From NCBI GenBank assembly GCA_025999255.1, contig BNXB01000002.1, forward strand, positions 1 to 64,000: 64,000 bases of DNA. The letters run 5' to 3'. The number at the start of each line of letters is the position of its first letter. Position 1 is the first letter of the stretch. The stretch is from Bacteroidia bacterium (lineage in GTDB: Bacteria; Bacteroidota; Bacteroidia; Bacteroidales; Azobacteroidaceae). Shown here in pieces: positions 1 to 7,352 of the stretch. Both the position numbers and the translations under genes were made by a program. The notes under the pieces were generated by a model. It did not search any database and was not told the DNA's origin. It saw only the letters and a list, made by a program, of their open reading frames with translations.

Positions 1-637
1 TCAACGTCACAATAAAGGACGAGGCTTCTCCGTTCTGGGCGTCCAACTTCAATTCAAAGTATTTTTCATCATTCTGGTCAGCATAATTTTGTGTCGGTGC
101 ATCGCTCTGTACCCGAATATTCGGTACTTGAACTCCTATTGTAACAGTTTTTTCTCCACCGGTTACCGGAATCGTATTTGACAATACTTTTACCGTCGCA
201 GTGGAATTATTCACTGCCGAACAGGCTGCACTCACTTTTAATCGTATAAATACCGCTTCTCCGACTTTCAGCGTGTTAGTGTTCGAGGTGAAGCTCACTG
301 TAACTTTTTGGCCCGAAACAGCCGGGGGTCCATAAGTTATTGAACCTGTATGTCCAGTACCGTTTTCAATCCCACCATAGCTGATTCCGGCAGGAAGCGT
401 TACTTCCAGCTTGGCAGTCGCAATCTCGGCTACCGTCGGGGTAAAGTAAACATCCAGGTAGCCCGGATCGTCCAAGGCCGTCAATGTCGCCGGACTCAAC
501 AGGGGATATGTCGAAGTCCAGGAAACCGTTTGCGCCTGCAGGATAAAACCTGACAGGACAAACATCAGAAGAAACCCGTACAGCCGTAGCTGATCCATCC
601 GGGTCGTGTTGTGTCGTGTTGTAATTGTTTGTTTCAT
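1..637 (-). CDS. Secreted surface protein, N-terminal part (runs off the left edge)
   Basis: The frame is open from an ATG at 637 down to base 1 without a stop, so 212 residues of a larger protein are present. Residues 14-36 form a hydrophobic signal peptide ending in LQAQ, a common Bacteroidota cleavage context. The mature part is rich in Thr, Ser, Val and Gly with alternating hydrophobic residues, as in repeated beta-sandwich (DUF11 or Ig-like) surface proteins. A second ATG at 598 would give a tidier signal peptide and may be the true start. I infer a large exported adhesin-like protein, possibly a type IX secretion substrate, but the C-terminal sorting domain that would show this lies outside the window. 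No specific function can be assigned. Confidence 0.75.
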   Translation of the reverse strand, partial: MKQTITTRHNTTRMDQLRLYGFLLMFVLSGFILQAQTVSWTSTYPLLSPATLTALDDPGYLDVYFTPTVAEIATAKLEVTLPAGISYGGIENGTGHTGSITYGPPAVSGQKVTVSFTSNTNTLKVGEAVFIRLKVSAACSAVNNSTATVKVLSNTIPVTGGEKTVTIGVQVPNIRVQSDAPTQNYADQNDEKYFELKLDAQNGEASSFIVTL

Positions 638-680
638 GTGTTTATATGTAAATAAATGATTATCCGCAATCATCCCATTC

Positions 681-724
681 CCCAAGGCGATGCCTTGGGC
701 TGGAATATATTGGGCTTTCAGCCC
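681..724. repeat. REP-like double hairpin
   Basis: CCCAAGGC (681-688) pairs with GCCTTGGG (692-699), and GGGCT (712-716) pairs with AGCCC (720-724). Two close GC-rich hairpins in a non-coding gap are the form of the short interspersed palindromes common in Bacteroidota genomes. Whether it is mobilised by a REP-associated transposase cannot be told here. Confidence 0.5.
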
Positions 725-902
725 GCTGAAAACTCTGCCAATCCCCGGACATCACTCTCCCGCAAACATTCACAAACACACACATACTTTTTCCGATTTG
801 AATAAACATAGTACGTCCTGTTTTCACAAACGGGAAGACTGACTTCAAATAAGATTCTTTCAATGAAACAAGGGAAATAAGGCCGGGGAAATCGGCAGAC
901 TT

Positions 903-950
903 TATAATTGACAATTTATAATTGACAATTGACAATTGATAATTGATAAT
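903..950. repeat. Array of AATTGACAATT / AATTGATAATT units
   Basis: Several overlapping 10-11 base units with the core AATTGACAATT or AATTGATAATT follow each other. The same units, in the opposite orientation, occur at 6641-6670 inside the signal peptide region of a lipoprotein gene. Confidence 0.7.
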
Positions 951-976
951 GAACTTCGCATGAAAATTCATTGTCA

Positions 977-1017
977 ATAAAAAAAGCTTCCCTAAATTCA
1001 AAGAATTTAAGAAAGCT
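977..1017 (-). terminator. Terminator-like hairpin, minus strand
   Basis: Read on the minus strand, AGCTTTCTTAAATTC pairs with GAATTTAGGGAAGCT with two mismatches around a short loop, and is followed by seven T residues (985-979). This is a rho-independent terminator form. It could end a transcript from the yitT-like gene 300 bases upstream or a separate short transcript starting near 1232. Confidence 0.5.
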
Positions 1018-1075
1018 ATGTATTTGTTTTTTAGAAATTTTCGATTATATTGACGCGCGAGGGAGGCTAGGTGAG

Positions 1076-1102
1076 TCTCTCTCTCTCTCTCTCTCTCTCT
1101 CT
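1076..1102. repeat. TC dinucleotide tract, 13.5 units
   Basis: An uninterrupted run of 27 alternating T and C. Tracts of this kind change length by slipped-strand pairing. It lies 440 bases upstream of the surface protein start at 637, outside any gene I can support. Confidence 0.9.
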
Positions 1103-1206
1103 AACATAAATATCGAATCAACCAAATTCAAAGTGTTAAATTTGGAAGAAAAACGATTCAAAATACCAGCGAAAGTAAGTTGCATTGTATGTTGTATTAA
1201 TGTAGG

Positions 1207-1224
1207 GGCTTAATGTTTTAAGCC
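1207..1224. repeat. Short inverted repeat
   Basis: GGCTTAA (1207-1213) pairs with TTAAGCC (1218-1224) around a 4-base loop. A comparable inverted repeat stands at 19941-19960. Both resemble small interspersed palindromes. Confidence 0.45.
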
Positions 1225-1238
1225 TGTATGAAATTTCA

Positions 1239-1246
1239 CAAATGTA
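1239..1246 (-). promoter_or_regulatory. Possible -7 promoter element, minus strand
   Basis: The minus strand reads TACATTTG, matching the Bacteroidota -7 element TAnnTTTG. I see no good -33 partner at the right distance, so support is weak. Confidence 0.25.
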
Positions 1247-1315
1247 AACATTTATTTTTAAAATCAGAAAAAATCGTGCCAAAAATTATTCGCGGTGGCG
1301 GCGTCCTTCCGATAA

Positions 1316-2194
1316 TCAACTTCTGATTTGATCAAATCCTTGTCCGTAAACTCCGATAACAGAACTTTGAGAAATAAAAGCATTGGGATCTATATTTTTT
1401 ACAATCCGGAAAATCATAACCGATTCTGTTTTTTTTGCCATTAAGACTATTACTTTCACATCTTTTCTGGAATACCACCCCATTCCGCTCAAAATCGTAC
1501 AACCTCGTTTTGCTTGTTGGTTAATAGCCGTTGCTATTTCTTCGAACTTATCGGAAAAAATAAAAAATTGAACGGATTGCCGTGCGCTATTTAACACCAT
1601 ATCAACGGTATAGGTCATCACTCCCATCACAACCAAGCCATACACGATTTTCTCTATACTGTGAAAAATAATGTAAGAAGAACTGATAATTAAAAGATCG
1701 ATAATTAACATGGCTTTCCCAATCGATATATTCCGATACTTATTAATAATTAGGACAACAATATCCGTACCTCCGGTACTTCCTTTGAAATTGAAAACCA
1801 GACCCAACCCCATCCCACAGATAACCCCTCCAAGGATACAATTCATAAAAGGCTCATCATGTACAAGAGGTTCTTTGAAAACCGTTTGGAAAAAAGAAAG
1901 TAAAAAGGTAAGGACAAAAACGGAAGCAATTGTTTTAAGGCTGAACTTCAAACCCAAGACTCTGATTGAAACCACTAAAAGTCCCACATTGATACAAAAA
2001 TAAGTAATCCCAACCGGAACTTCAGTACCAAAGTAAACAATTGCAGCAACTCCGGTCACTCCTCCGGTAGTAATCTGATTAGGAAGCAAAAATCCTGTCC
2101 ATGCAACCGCATATAACATCAACCCGATGAAAACAAAAAAATTATCTTTCAGTTCCTGTTTCAACAAAGCCTTATCAACTTTCAGATTCTTCAT
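1316..2194 (-). CDS. YitT family membrane protein (DUF161 plus DUF2179)
   Basis: A 292-residue inner-membrane protein. The first two thirds hold about five to six hydrophobic segments, with the family's conserved LLPNQITTGGVTG stretch near residue 36 and a glycine-rich GSTGGTDI near 139. The last 75 residues are a soluble DUF2179 domain (KRGCTILSGMGWYS onward) that is cytoplasmic in this family. The transport substrate of YitT proteins is not settled, so only family membership is claimed. It follows rsgA on the same strand with a 53-base gap and may be co-transcribed with it. Confidence 0.9.
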   Translation of the reverse strand: MKNLKVDKALLKQELKDNFFVFIGLMLYAVAWTGFLLPNQITTGGVTGVAAIVYFGTEVPVGITYFCINVGLLVVSIRVLGLKFSLKTIASVFVLTFLLSFFQTVFKEPLVHDEPFMNCILGGVICGMGLGLVFNFKGSTGGTDIVVLIINKYRNISIGKAMLIIDLLIISSSYIIFHSIEKIVYGLVVMGVMTYTVDMVLNSARQSVQFFIFSDKFEEIATAINQQAKRGCTILSGMGWYSRKDVKVIVLMAKKTESVMIFRIVKNIDPNAFISQSSVIGVYGQGFDQIRS

Positions 2195-2247
2195 TTGTTA
2201 TTGATTTTTAAATTTTTATGGTTAAATTGAAACATCCATGTTTGAAA

Positions 2248-3180
2248 TTAAAAAGCTTCACGATATTTACTCTCTTTCTCATCGGCCATCATGCTAAGAT
2301 AACTTCGATATCGGGATTCACTGATGTATGCATCCTGAACAGCTTTTATGACAGCACAACCGGGTTCCTGACGATGCGTGCAGTTATTGAATTTACATTG
2401 ATGTGAGAATTGAAAGATTTCAGGGAAATAATGGGAAATTTCCACTCCATCCATATCGAACACTCCAAAACCTTTAATTCCGGGAGTATCAATTATATAT
2501 CCTCCTTCAGGAATTGATATCATTTCCGAAAACGTAGTGGTGTGCACTCCTTTGTTATGGTATTCCGATATATCTCCCGTTCTAAGTTCGACATCCGGAA
2601 TAAGCCGGTTAATCAGAGTCGATTTCCCAACTCCGGAATGGCCTGAAAACAACGTTGTTTTTCCTATCAGTAATTTCTTGATATCATCAAGATTTTCATC
2701 CATTCGTACCGAAATTTTATAACAGGGATACCCAACTGTTTCATATAAATTTATCAAGGCATTCAGATATTCCTTATCATTGTCTTTATAACGATCCGTT
2801 TTATTAAAGATAATATGAACGGGAATACTGTAAGCTTCGGCTGTGGCAAGAAAACGGTCGATGAAGGTAGTAGTTGTAATCGGATAGTTTACAGTTGCAA
2901 TCAATAAGGCCTGATCCAGGTTGGCTGCAATAACATGCGATTGTTTGGAAAGATTGGAAGAACGGCGTACAATATAATTCTTACGATCTTCTATTTCGGT
3001 TATGAACGCCGTTCCTTCATTATTCAGTTCGATAATGACCTTGTCGCCTACAGCAACAGGATTGGTACTTCGGATATCTTTCAGACGAAAATTACCTTTG
3101 ATTTTACAATCAATATGGACTCCTTCATCCGTAAAAACCTGATACCAACTCCCCGTGTTTTTAACAACAAGTCCCCTCAT
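2248..3180 (-). CDS. rsgA: Ribosome small subunit-dependent GTPase A
   Basis: A circularly permuted GTPase that acts late in 30S subunit maturation. An N-terminal OB-fold (about 1-70) is followed by NKTD (G4, about 126), GHSGVGKST (G1, about 181), DTPG (G3, about 230) and a C-terminal zinc-binding Cys/His cluster (CKFNNCTH with a later Cys, about 261-273). The G4-before-G1 order is diagnostic. I chose the ATG at 3180: an in-frame TTG at 3186 would overlap the frr stop and adds two residues not expected for the family. It lies 2 bases after frr, so the two are very probably co-transcribed, linking ribosome recycling with subunit assembly. Confidence 0.95.
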   Translation of the reverse strand: MRGLVVKNTGSWYQVFTDEGVHIDCKIKGNFRLKDIRSTNPVAVGDKVIIELNNEGTAFITEIEDRKNYIVRRSSNLSKQSHVIAANLDQALLIATVNYPITTTTFIDRFLATAEAYSIPVHIIFNKTDRYKDNDKEYLNALINLYETVGYPCYKISVRMDENLDDIKKLLIGKTTLFSGHSGVGKSTLINRLIPDVELRTGDISEYHNKGVHTTTFSEMISIPEGGYIIDTPGIKGFGVFDMDGVEISHYFPEIFQFSHQCKFNNCTHRQEPGCAVIKAVQDAYISESRYRSYLSMMADEKESKYREAF

Positions 3181-3182
3181 TG

Positions 3183-3743
3183 TCAAACCGTCATTATTTC
3201 TTTTTCTTTATTAGCCAATGCCTCATCCGCTTTTTTAATATATTTATCGTGAATCTTCTGGATATTAGCCTCACAATCTTTTCCCATATCTTCGGAAACA
3301 CCTTCTTTTACCGCCTTTTTCACAAATTCAACAGCATCTCTGCGAGCGCTTCGAATACTCACTTTAGCATTTTCCGATTCCTGTTTGGATTGTTTTACCA
3401 ATTGTTTCCGACGTTCTTCAGTTAAAGGAGGAATTCCCAAACGAATAATTTCTCCATTACTTTCAGGAGTTATACCCACATCCGAATCCATAATTGCCTT
3501 TTCAATTACTTTCAGCATCGGTTTCTCCCAAGGTAAAACCGTAATCGTTTTGGCATCAGGAGTATTGATAGAAGCTACATTGGAAAGCGACACATGACTT
3601 CCGTAATATTCCACTTTCACCCCATCCAAGATACGGATATTAGCTTTCCCCGCACGGATATGCGATAAAGACTCCTCAAGGAAAGTTACAGCATGTTGCA
3701 TTTTTTCCTCAGCATCTTTCTCAATCTTCTTAATGTCGATCAT
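3183..3743 (-). CDS. frr: Ribosome recycling factor
   Basis: A 186-residue protein that, with EF-G, splits the post-termination ribosome. Length and sequence match the family throughout: the N-terminal helix, the RAGKANI stretch after residue 30, the domain II beta region with [14 protein letters not shown], and the [13 protein letters not shown] helix near 125. It follows pyrH (85-base gap) and directly precedes rsgA. The pyrH-frr order is widely conserved in bacteria. Confidence 0.97.
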   Translation of the reverse strand: MIDIKKIEKDAEEKMQHAVTFLEESLSHIRAGKANIRILDGVKVEYYGSHVSLSNVASINTPDAKTITVLPWEKPMLKVIEKAIMDSDVGITPESNGEIIRLGIPPLTEERRKQLVKQSKQESENAKVSIRSARRDAVEFVKKAVKEGVSEDMGKDCEANIQKIHDKYIKKADEALANKEKEIMTV

Positions 3744-3827
3744 AATCTTTATTGTTTTGTGGTTTAATAGCGCAAATATACATTATAAAAATGAATTTGT
3801 CTCATCTTCTTTTCAAAAAATCATGCA

Positions 3828-4535
3828 TTAAAAAACAAGAGTGCCGATATTTTCCCCCGATAACACCTTCTTCAAATTTCCAACAGTATCCATATTAAAA
3901 ACGATAATAGGCAGGTTATTTTCTTTACAAAGGGTAGTTGCAGTCAAATCCATGACCTTCAGCCCCCTGTTATATATTTCATCGTATGAAATCTTATCGA
4001 ATTTAGTCGCTGTGGGATCTTTCTCCGGGTCGGCCGTATATACTCCGTCAACACGAGTGCCTTTTAACATCACATCGGCTTCTATCTCCACTCCACGCAA
4101 TGCTGATGCCGTATCAGTGGTAAAAAACGGGTTCCCTGTTCCTCCGGCAATAATAGCAACTTCTCCTTTTTTCATGGCAGCTATGGCATCCCATTTTGAA
4201 TAAAACCTGCCGATAGGTTCCATCCTGACGGCTGTAAAAACCTGATTATCAGCACCTACTTTTGTCAAAGCCGAACTGAGGGCGAGACTGTTGATCACCG
4301 TAGCCAGCATCCCCATCTGATCGCCTTTCACCCGGTCAAAACCTTTGGATGTCCCACTCAATCCACGGAAAATATTACCACCTCCTATCACAATTCCGAT
4401 TTCAATGCCCATGCCGGCAATTTCTTTAATTTGACGGGCATAATCTTCCAAACGGTTTTCATCGATCCCATACTGTTGATCTCCCATCAGGGATTCGCCA
4501 CTCAATTTCAAGAGAATACGTTTGTATCTACTCAT
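3828..4535 (-). CDS. pyrH: UMP kinase
   Basis: A 235-residue amino-acid-kinase-fold enzyme that phosphorylates UMP to UDP with ATP in pyrimidine nucleotide synthesis. LKLSGESL at the N terminus, GGGNIFRG near 52, GGTGNPFFTTDTA near 131 and the TRVDGVYTADP segment near 161 are family signatures. Length is standard. It starts 17 bases after the biotin ligase gene, and its leader shares about 35 of 40 bases with the leader of the biotin carrier gene at 61150 (see the separate entry). Confidence 0.97.
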   Translation of the reverse strand: MSRYKRILLKLSGESLMGDQQYGIDENRLEDYARQIKEIAGMGIEIGIVIGGGNIFRGLSGTSKGFDRVKGDQMGMLATVINSLALSSALTKVGADNQVFTAVRMEPIGRFYSKWDAIAAMKKGEVAIIAGGTGNPFFTTDTASALRGVEIEADVMLKGTRVDGVYTADPEKDPTATKFDKISYDEIYNRGLKVMDLTATTLCKENNLPIIVFNMDTVGNLKKVLSGENIGTLVF

Positions 4536-4572
4536 ATGTACATAATTTAGTTTTAAAGATCATATGAAACTT
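4533..4572 (-). promoter_or_regulatory. Leader of pyrH, shared with the biotin carrier gene
   Basis: On the minus strand the 40 bases up to and including the pyrH ATG nearly match 61148-61187 before the biotin carrier gene. Both end with ATGTACATATGA, so a three-codon frame (Met-Tyr-Ile-stop) overlaps the real start codon. This copy also includes the last codons and stop of the biotin ligase gene. Confidence 0.5.
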
Positions 4573-5281
4573 CTTTGAAAAGATACCGCCTTATTTCACC
4601 GGTTTCCGTTACAAGAGACAAGATTCCATCGTCTGCAACAGAATCGATCCTGGCCGTAAATTGCCCGTTTTTATCGAAAAAAACATACATTCCGGATTTC
4701 CTGTATAAAGAATCATGATAATATTGCTTGATATCATCCCATTCTTTATTTTTCAATTTATTATAATCCGAAAGCAATTGATTCGTTATTTCCGTTAACA
4801 GTAAATCCAAATCAATACCTGCTTCCAGAATCTGTTTCAATGATACGGCATTCGGCGTTTCCACGGCAAAAGTTTCCTGGTTTACATTCACCCCGATACC
4901 AATAACGGACTGTCTGATGACATTTTCTACAATATTATTTTCAATCAATATTCCGGAGATTTTTTTATCCTGGTAATAAATATCATTCGGCCATTTAATC
5001 GTTACATGATCAATATATTTATCCAGAACCTGTTTGATGCTATTTGCCGTCAACTCCGACAGAAGAAAATGTTGCTTTAAATCCAGAAAATCCGGATAAA
5101 TTAACATACTGAACAACAAATTTTTACCTGGTTCGGATTCCCAGTGATTTCCGGCTTGTCCCTTTCCGGAAGTCTGATTTTCCGCAACAAGTACTGTCCC
5201 TTCCTCCAAGTACCCGTCCATCATCATTTGTTGTAACTCAATATTCGTTGAAGTCGTTTCTTTAATTCTGATAATATTCAT
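4553..5281 (-). CDS. birA: Biotin-[acetyl-CoA-carboxylase] ligase, short form
   Basis: A 242-residue enzyme that forms biotinyl-AMP and transfers biotin to a lysine of carrier proteins; the biotin carrier at 60.7-61.2 kb is a probable substrate. TTSTNIEL near 10, SGKGQAGNHW near 38 (the biotin/ATP loop, usually GRGRxGRxW), KWPNDIYY near 95 and SGILIE near 107 identify it. It begins directly with the catalytic domain and lacks the N-terminal helix-turn-helix of the E. coli bifunctional protein, so it should not repress transcription. Its start overlaps the end of the MmcQ-like gene by 20 bases. Confidence 0.93.
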   Translation of the reverse strand: MNIIRIKETTSTNIELQQMMMDGYLEEGTVLVAENQTSGKGQAGNHWESEPGKNLLFSMLIYPDFLDLKQHFLLSELTANSIKQVLDKYIDHVTIKWPNDIYYQDKKISGILIENNIVENVIRQSVIGIGVNVNQETFAVETPNAVSLKQILEAGIDLDLLLTEITNQLLSDYNKLKNKEWDDIKQYYHDSLYRKSGMYVFFDKNGQFTARIDSVADDGILSLVTETGEIRRYLFKEVSYDL

Positions 5282-5618
5282 CTTGTACTTTTTTAGGTAG
5301 TTTTTTTATCACCTCGTCCATCGAATGACGAATCCAGAATTTCACTTCATCATCATCCATATCACGATTAAGATAGATCGTATTCCAATATTTTTTATTA
5401 AAATGATATGCCGGTTCCACACAACTATATTGTTCCCTGAGTTCAATTGCTTTTTCAGGATCGCATTTAAGGGCAATCGAGAGTTCCGGACTATCCAAAG
5501 GTATGAGGGCAAACATCTTGTCCCGGACTTTCAATACGAGCGATACTTCATCAAAAGGGAAACTTTCGGTTGCTCCTTTAACAGAAAGACAATAATCATG
5601 AAGTTCTTCTATATTCAT
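5262..5618 (-). CDS. MmcQ/YjbR family protein
   Basis: A 118-residue protein of the CyaY-like-fold MmcQ/YjbR family. Supporting features are the N-terminal LHDYCLSVKGATESFPFDE, the KMFALIPLD strand and the C-terminal WNTIYLN and IRHSMDEVIKKLPKK segments. Members have been annotated as DNA-binding from structural studies but the cellular role is unclear. It lies upstream of and overlaps the biotin ligase gene, which suggests translational coupling rather than a shared function. Confidence 0.85.
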   Translation of the reverse strand: MNIEELHDYCLSVKGATESFPFDEVSLVLKVRDKMFALIPLDSPELSIALKCDPEKAIELREQYSCVEPAYHFNKKYWNTIYLNRDMDDDEVKFWIRHSMDEVIKKLPKKVQDEYYQN

Positions 5619-5648
5619 AAATCAATTATGGGAAATCGTTATAAAAAT

Positions 5649-5861
5649 TCAGTCAAGATATTTGAAGACTTCTTCTCTTGAAACACTTTTTGTTTTTAAT
5701 CCTCTACGAATAGATTTTATCATATTCTTATTTTCCAGTGTTTCCATTTCTTTTTCCGTTAAATGTTCCGAAACTTCCACAACTCCACGAAACAAATTTA
5801 AAACTTTACGAAGTTTCATTGCACTTTCATGATTTTCTACACGAATTACTAATGTTTCCAT
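5649..5861 (-). CDS. Small antitoxin-like protein
   Basis: About 70 residues. I prefer the second ATG (5861), which begins METLVIRVEN; an upstream in-frame ATG at 5867 adds two residues. A short N-terminal beta strand is followed by helices with many Glu and Lys, and the C terminus (RRGLKTKSVSREEVFKYL) resembles the toxin-binding tails of small RelB-like antitoxins. No toxin-like partner is adjacent: the next genes are an MmcQ-like protein and a YraN protein. It could be an orphan antitoxin or an unrelated small conserved protein. A good promoter stands just upstream at 5880-5909. Confidence 0.6.
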   Translation of the reverse strand: METLVIRVENHESAMKLRKVLNLFRGVVEVSEHLTEKEMETLENKNMIKSIRRGLKTKSVSREEVFKYLD

Positions 5862-5879
5862 AATCAATATTTATTTTTG

Positions 5880-5909
5880 CAAAATTACAAAAAATTCCTT
5901 TCAAATCAA
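5880..5909 (-). promoter_or_regulatory. Bacteroidota-type promoter for the 5861 gene
   Basis: The minus strand reads TTG at 5909-5907, a 19-base spacer, then TAATTTTG at 5887-5880. Both elements and the spacing fit the phylum's -33/-7 promoter. The leader before the start codon would be only about 10-15 bases. Confidence 0.55.
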
Positions 5910-5931
5910 TAATAATATACGATGAAACGAC

Positions 5932-6306
5932 TCACCGGTATGTATTTAAAGGAGGAAAAAAAGCATCTTCGATATGATCAATTTCAAAATTCGGATAGGA
6001 TCCGATAACAGATATGATATCGAACCGCGCCGGTAAATCGATATTGAAAATTTTAATATAAATATCCGTTGCAGTTACAATATGCCGGATTTTCCCTGCA
6101 TCTACAGCTTCTTCCGGATTCATCCAATTACTTCCCGAACGGGTTTTCACTTCTACAACAACCAATTCTTCATCTGTTTTGGCAACGATATCCAATTCAT
6201 AACGCCCTTTTCTCCAATTGGTATGTAATATTTGATATCCCTGTTCTATTAAATATTCGATTGCTGCTTTCTCTCCGTCTTTTCCTAAGGTATTATGGTC
6301 GGCCAT
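5932..6306 (-). CDS. YraN family protein (UPF0102, predicted nuclease fold)
   Basis: A 124-residue protein with the family's full signature: GKDGEKAAIEYL at the start, HTNWRKGRYELDIVAK near 33 and LVVVEVKTR near 48. The Asp and Glu-x-Lys in those motifs match the metal-binding core of restriction-endonuclease-like folds, although activity is poorly characterised for the family. A minus-strand TATATTTG -7 element lies just upstream (6330-6323). It is divergent from the plus-strand operon that starts at 6377. Confidence 0.9.
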   Translation of the reverse strand: MADHNTLGKDGEKAAIEYLIEQGYQILHTNWRKGRYELDIVAKTDEELVVVEVKTRSGSNWMNPEEAVDAGKIRHIVTATDIYIKIFNIDLPARFDIISVIGSYPNFEIDHIEDAFFPPLNTYR

Positions 6307-6361
6307 GGTATTTTTTTTTGCACAAATATAGTATTTTCTTTTTTTATTCCTAAGAAGACGC

Positions 6362-6369
6362 TATTTTTG
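6362..6369 (+). promoter_or_regulatory. -7 promoter element next to a start codon
   Basis: TATTTTTG fits TAnnTTTG and ends 7 bases before the ATG at 6377, which would give an almost leaderless mRNA. No clear -33 element is seen at the expected distance. Confidence 0.4.
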
Positions 6370-6376
6370 CAGGCAG

Positions 6377-6604
6377 ATGAAAAAAACGCGAAAATATGGA
6401 CAATCCGTTCCGGACATGCCCCGGACTCAAAGGATTGCGTTTATGCTCAATGAAGAAGAGTATAAAACGATCAATAATTACCTGACGAAGTATAAAATTA
6501 CAAACCGCTCCCGCTGGTACCGGGAAACTATCCTGTCTCATATCCTCAAAATTCTGGAACAGGATTATCCTACGCTTTTCAGTGAAAATGAAATGAGACG
6601 GTGA
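6377..6604 (+). CDS. Small basic protein, ribbon-helix-helix-like
   Basis: A 75-residue protein of a type I know only as a conserved Bacteroidales hypothetical. It has a basic N terminus, then RTQRIAFMLNEEEYKTIN, a beta strand and helix pattern like ribbon-helix-helix DNA-binding proteins, then ITNRSRWYRETIL and a C-terminal helix ending NEMRR. A DNA-binding or regulatory role is an inference from this pattern. It is the first gene of a plus-strand run reaching 10003 and probably has an extremely short leader. Confidence 0.7.
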   Translation: MKKTRKYGQSVPDMPRTQRIAFMLNEEEYKTINNYLTKYKITNRSRWYRETILSHILKILEQDYPTLFSENEMRR

Positions 6605-6630
6605 ATAAACATAAATATAATAACGAAGGT

Positions 6631-7329
6631 ATGAAAAACATTATCAATTGTCAATTATCAATTATCAATTCTTTCGGATTGATTCTTGTAATTTTACTCA
6701 GTTCCTGCGGTTCCGGTTCAAGTCAAAAAAATGCCAATGAACCCGTATATATCATTGAAACTTCAATGGGTAACATCGAAGTGAAATTATATGAAAAAAC
6801 TCCTTTTCATCGTGAGAACTTTGAAAAATTAGTAGCCGAACACTACTACGACAGCGTCCAATTTCACAGGGTAATTAAAGACTTTATGATTCAAGCGGGA
6901 GACGGCAGTACTAAAAAACTCGCCCCCGGCGAACATATACTGGGTCAGACAGATTTGAACTATACCATTCCTGCGGAAATCGTATATTCTTATTACCATA
7001 AAAAAGGCGCTTTGGCTGCAGCACGCATGGGAGATCAAGTCAATCCTGAAAAGCGTTCTTCTTCGTCCCAGTTTTATATTGTACAAGGTCGTACTTATTC
7101 GGAAAGTGAATTGAACGAAATAGATAATCAACACCTTGTCAAATACAACCAAGTAGAACGCGATGTTTATAAAAATATCGGAGGGACTCCATTTTTAGAC
7201 CAGAGTTATACGGTTTTCGGCGAAGTAACCAAAGGATTGGATGTTGTGGATAAAATTGCATCTGTTCCTACCGAACCGGGCGACTGGCCGGTTAGCGAGG
7301 TCTATATTCTCAAAATTACTAAAAAATAA
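6631..7329 (+). CDS. Cyclophilin-type peptidyl-prolyl isomerase lipoprotein
   Basis: About 232 residues. It catalyses cis-trans isomerisation of X-Pro bonds, here probably in the periplasm, because the N terminus is a lipoprotein signal peptide ending LLSSCGS. The cyclophilin core includes YDSVQFHRVIKDFMIQ, with the catalytic-type Arg, and SSSSQFYIVQG; a loop near residues 145-175 is longer than in minimal cyclophilins. I chose the ATG at 6631 because it places the lipobox within the first 30 residues; a GTG at 6601 would add 10 residues. Bases 6641-6670, encoding part of the signal peptide, consist of repeat units also found at 903-950. Confidence 0.9.
   Translation: MKNIINCQLSIINSFGLILVILLSSCGSGSSQKNANEPVYIIETSMGNIEVKLYEKTPFHRENFEKLVAEHYYDSVQFHRVIKDFMIQAGDGSTKKLAPGEHILGQTDLNYTIPAEIVYSYYHKKGALAAARMGDQVNPEKRSSSSQFYIVQGRTYSESELNEIDNQHLVKYNQVERDVYKNIGGTPFLDQSYTVFGEVTKGLDVVDKIASVPTEPGDWPVSEVYILKITKK
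6641..6670. repeat. TATCAATTGTCAATT units inside a coding start
   Basis: Three to four 10-11 base units of the AATTGATAATT / AATTGACAATT type lie in frame within the signal peptide of the cyclophilin lipoprotein. The same units form the non-coding array at 903-950. Confidence 0.7.
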
Positions 7330-7352
7330 AGAAAATAGTTCGATAATTCGTT

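Larger units (their letters stand above)
638..1315. other. Non-coding stretch with several short repeats
   Basis: About 680 bases without a convincing gene. It holds a REP-like double hairpin (681-724), an array of AATTGACAATT-type units (about 903-950), a terminator-like hairpin facing the minus strand (977-1017), a 27-base TC dinucleotide tract (1076-1102), a small inverted repeat (1207-1224) and a possible minus-strand -7 promoter element (1239-1246). Short open frames across it owe their content to these repeats. Confidence 0.7.

Noticed and set aside
660-1213. Open frames on both strands in the gap before the yitT-like gene
   Set aside because: Their content comes from the TC tract and the AATTGACAATT repeats, they start with TTG, and they resemble no protein I know.
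3178-3186. TTG start at 3186 for rsgA
   Set aside because: It would overlap the frr stop for two extra residues, while the ATG at 3180 gives the usual family start.
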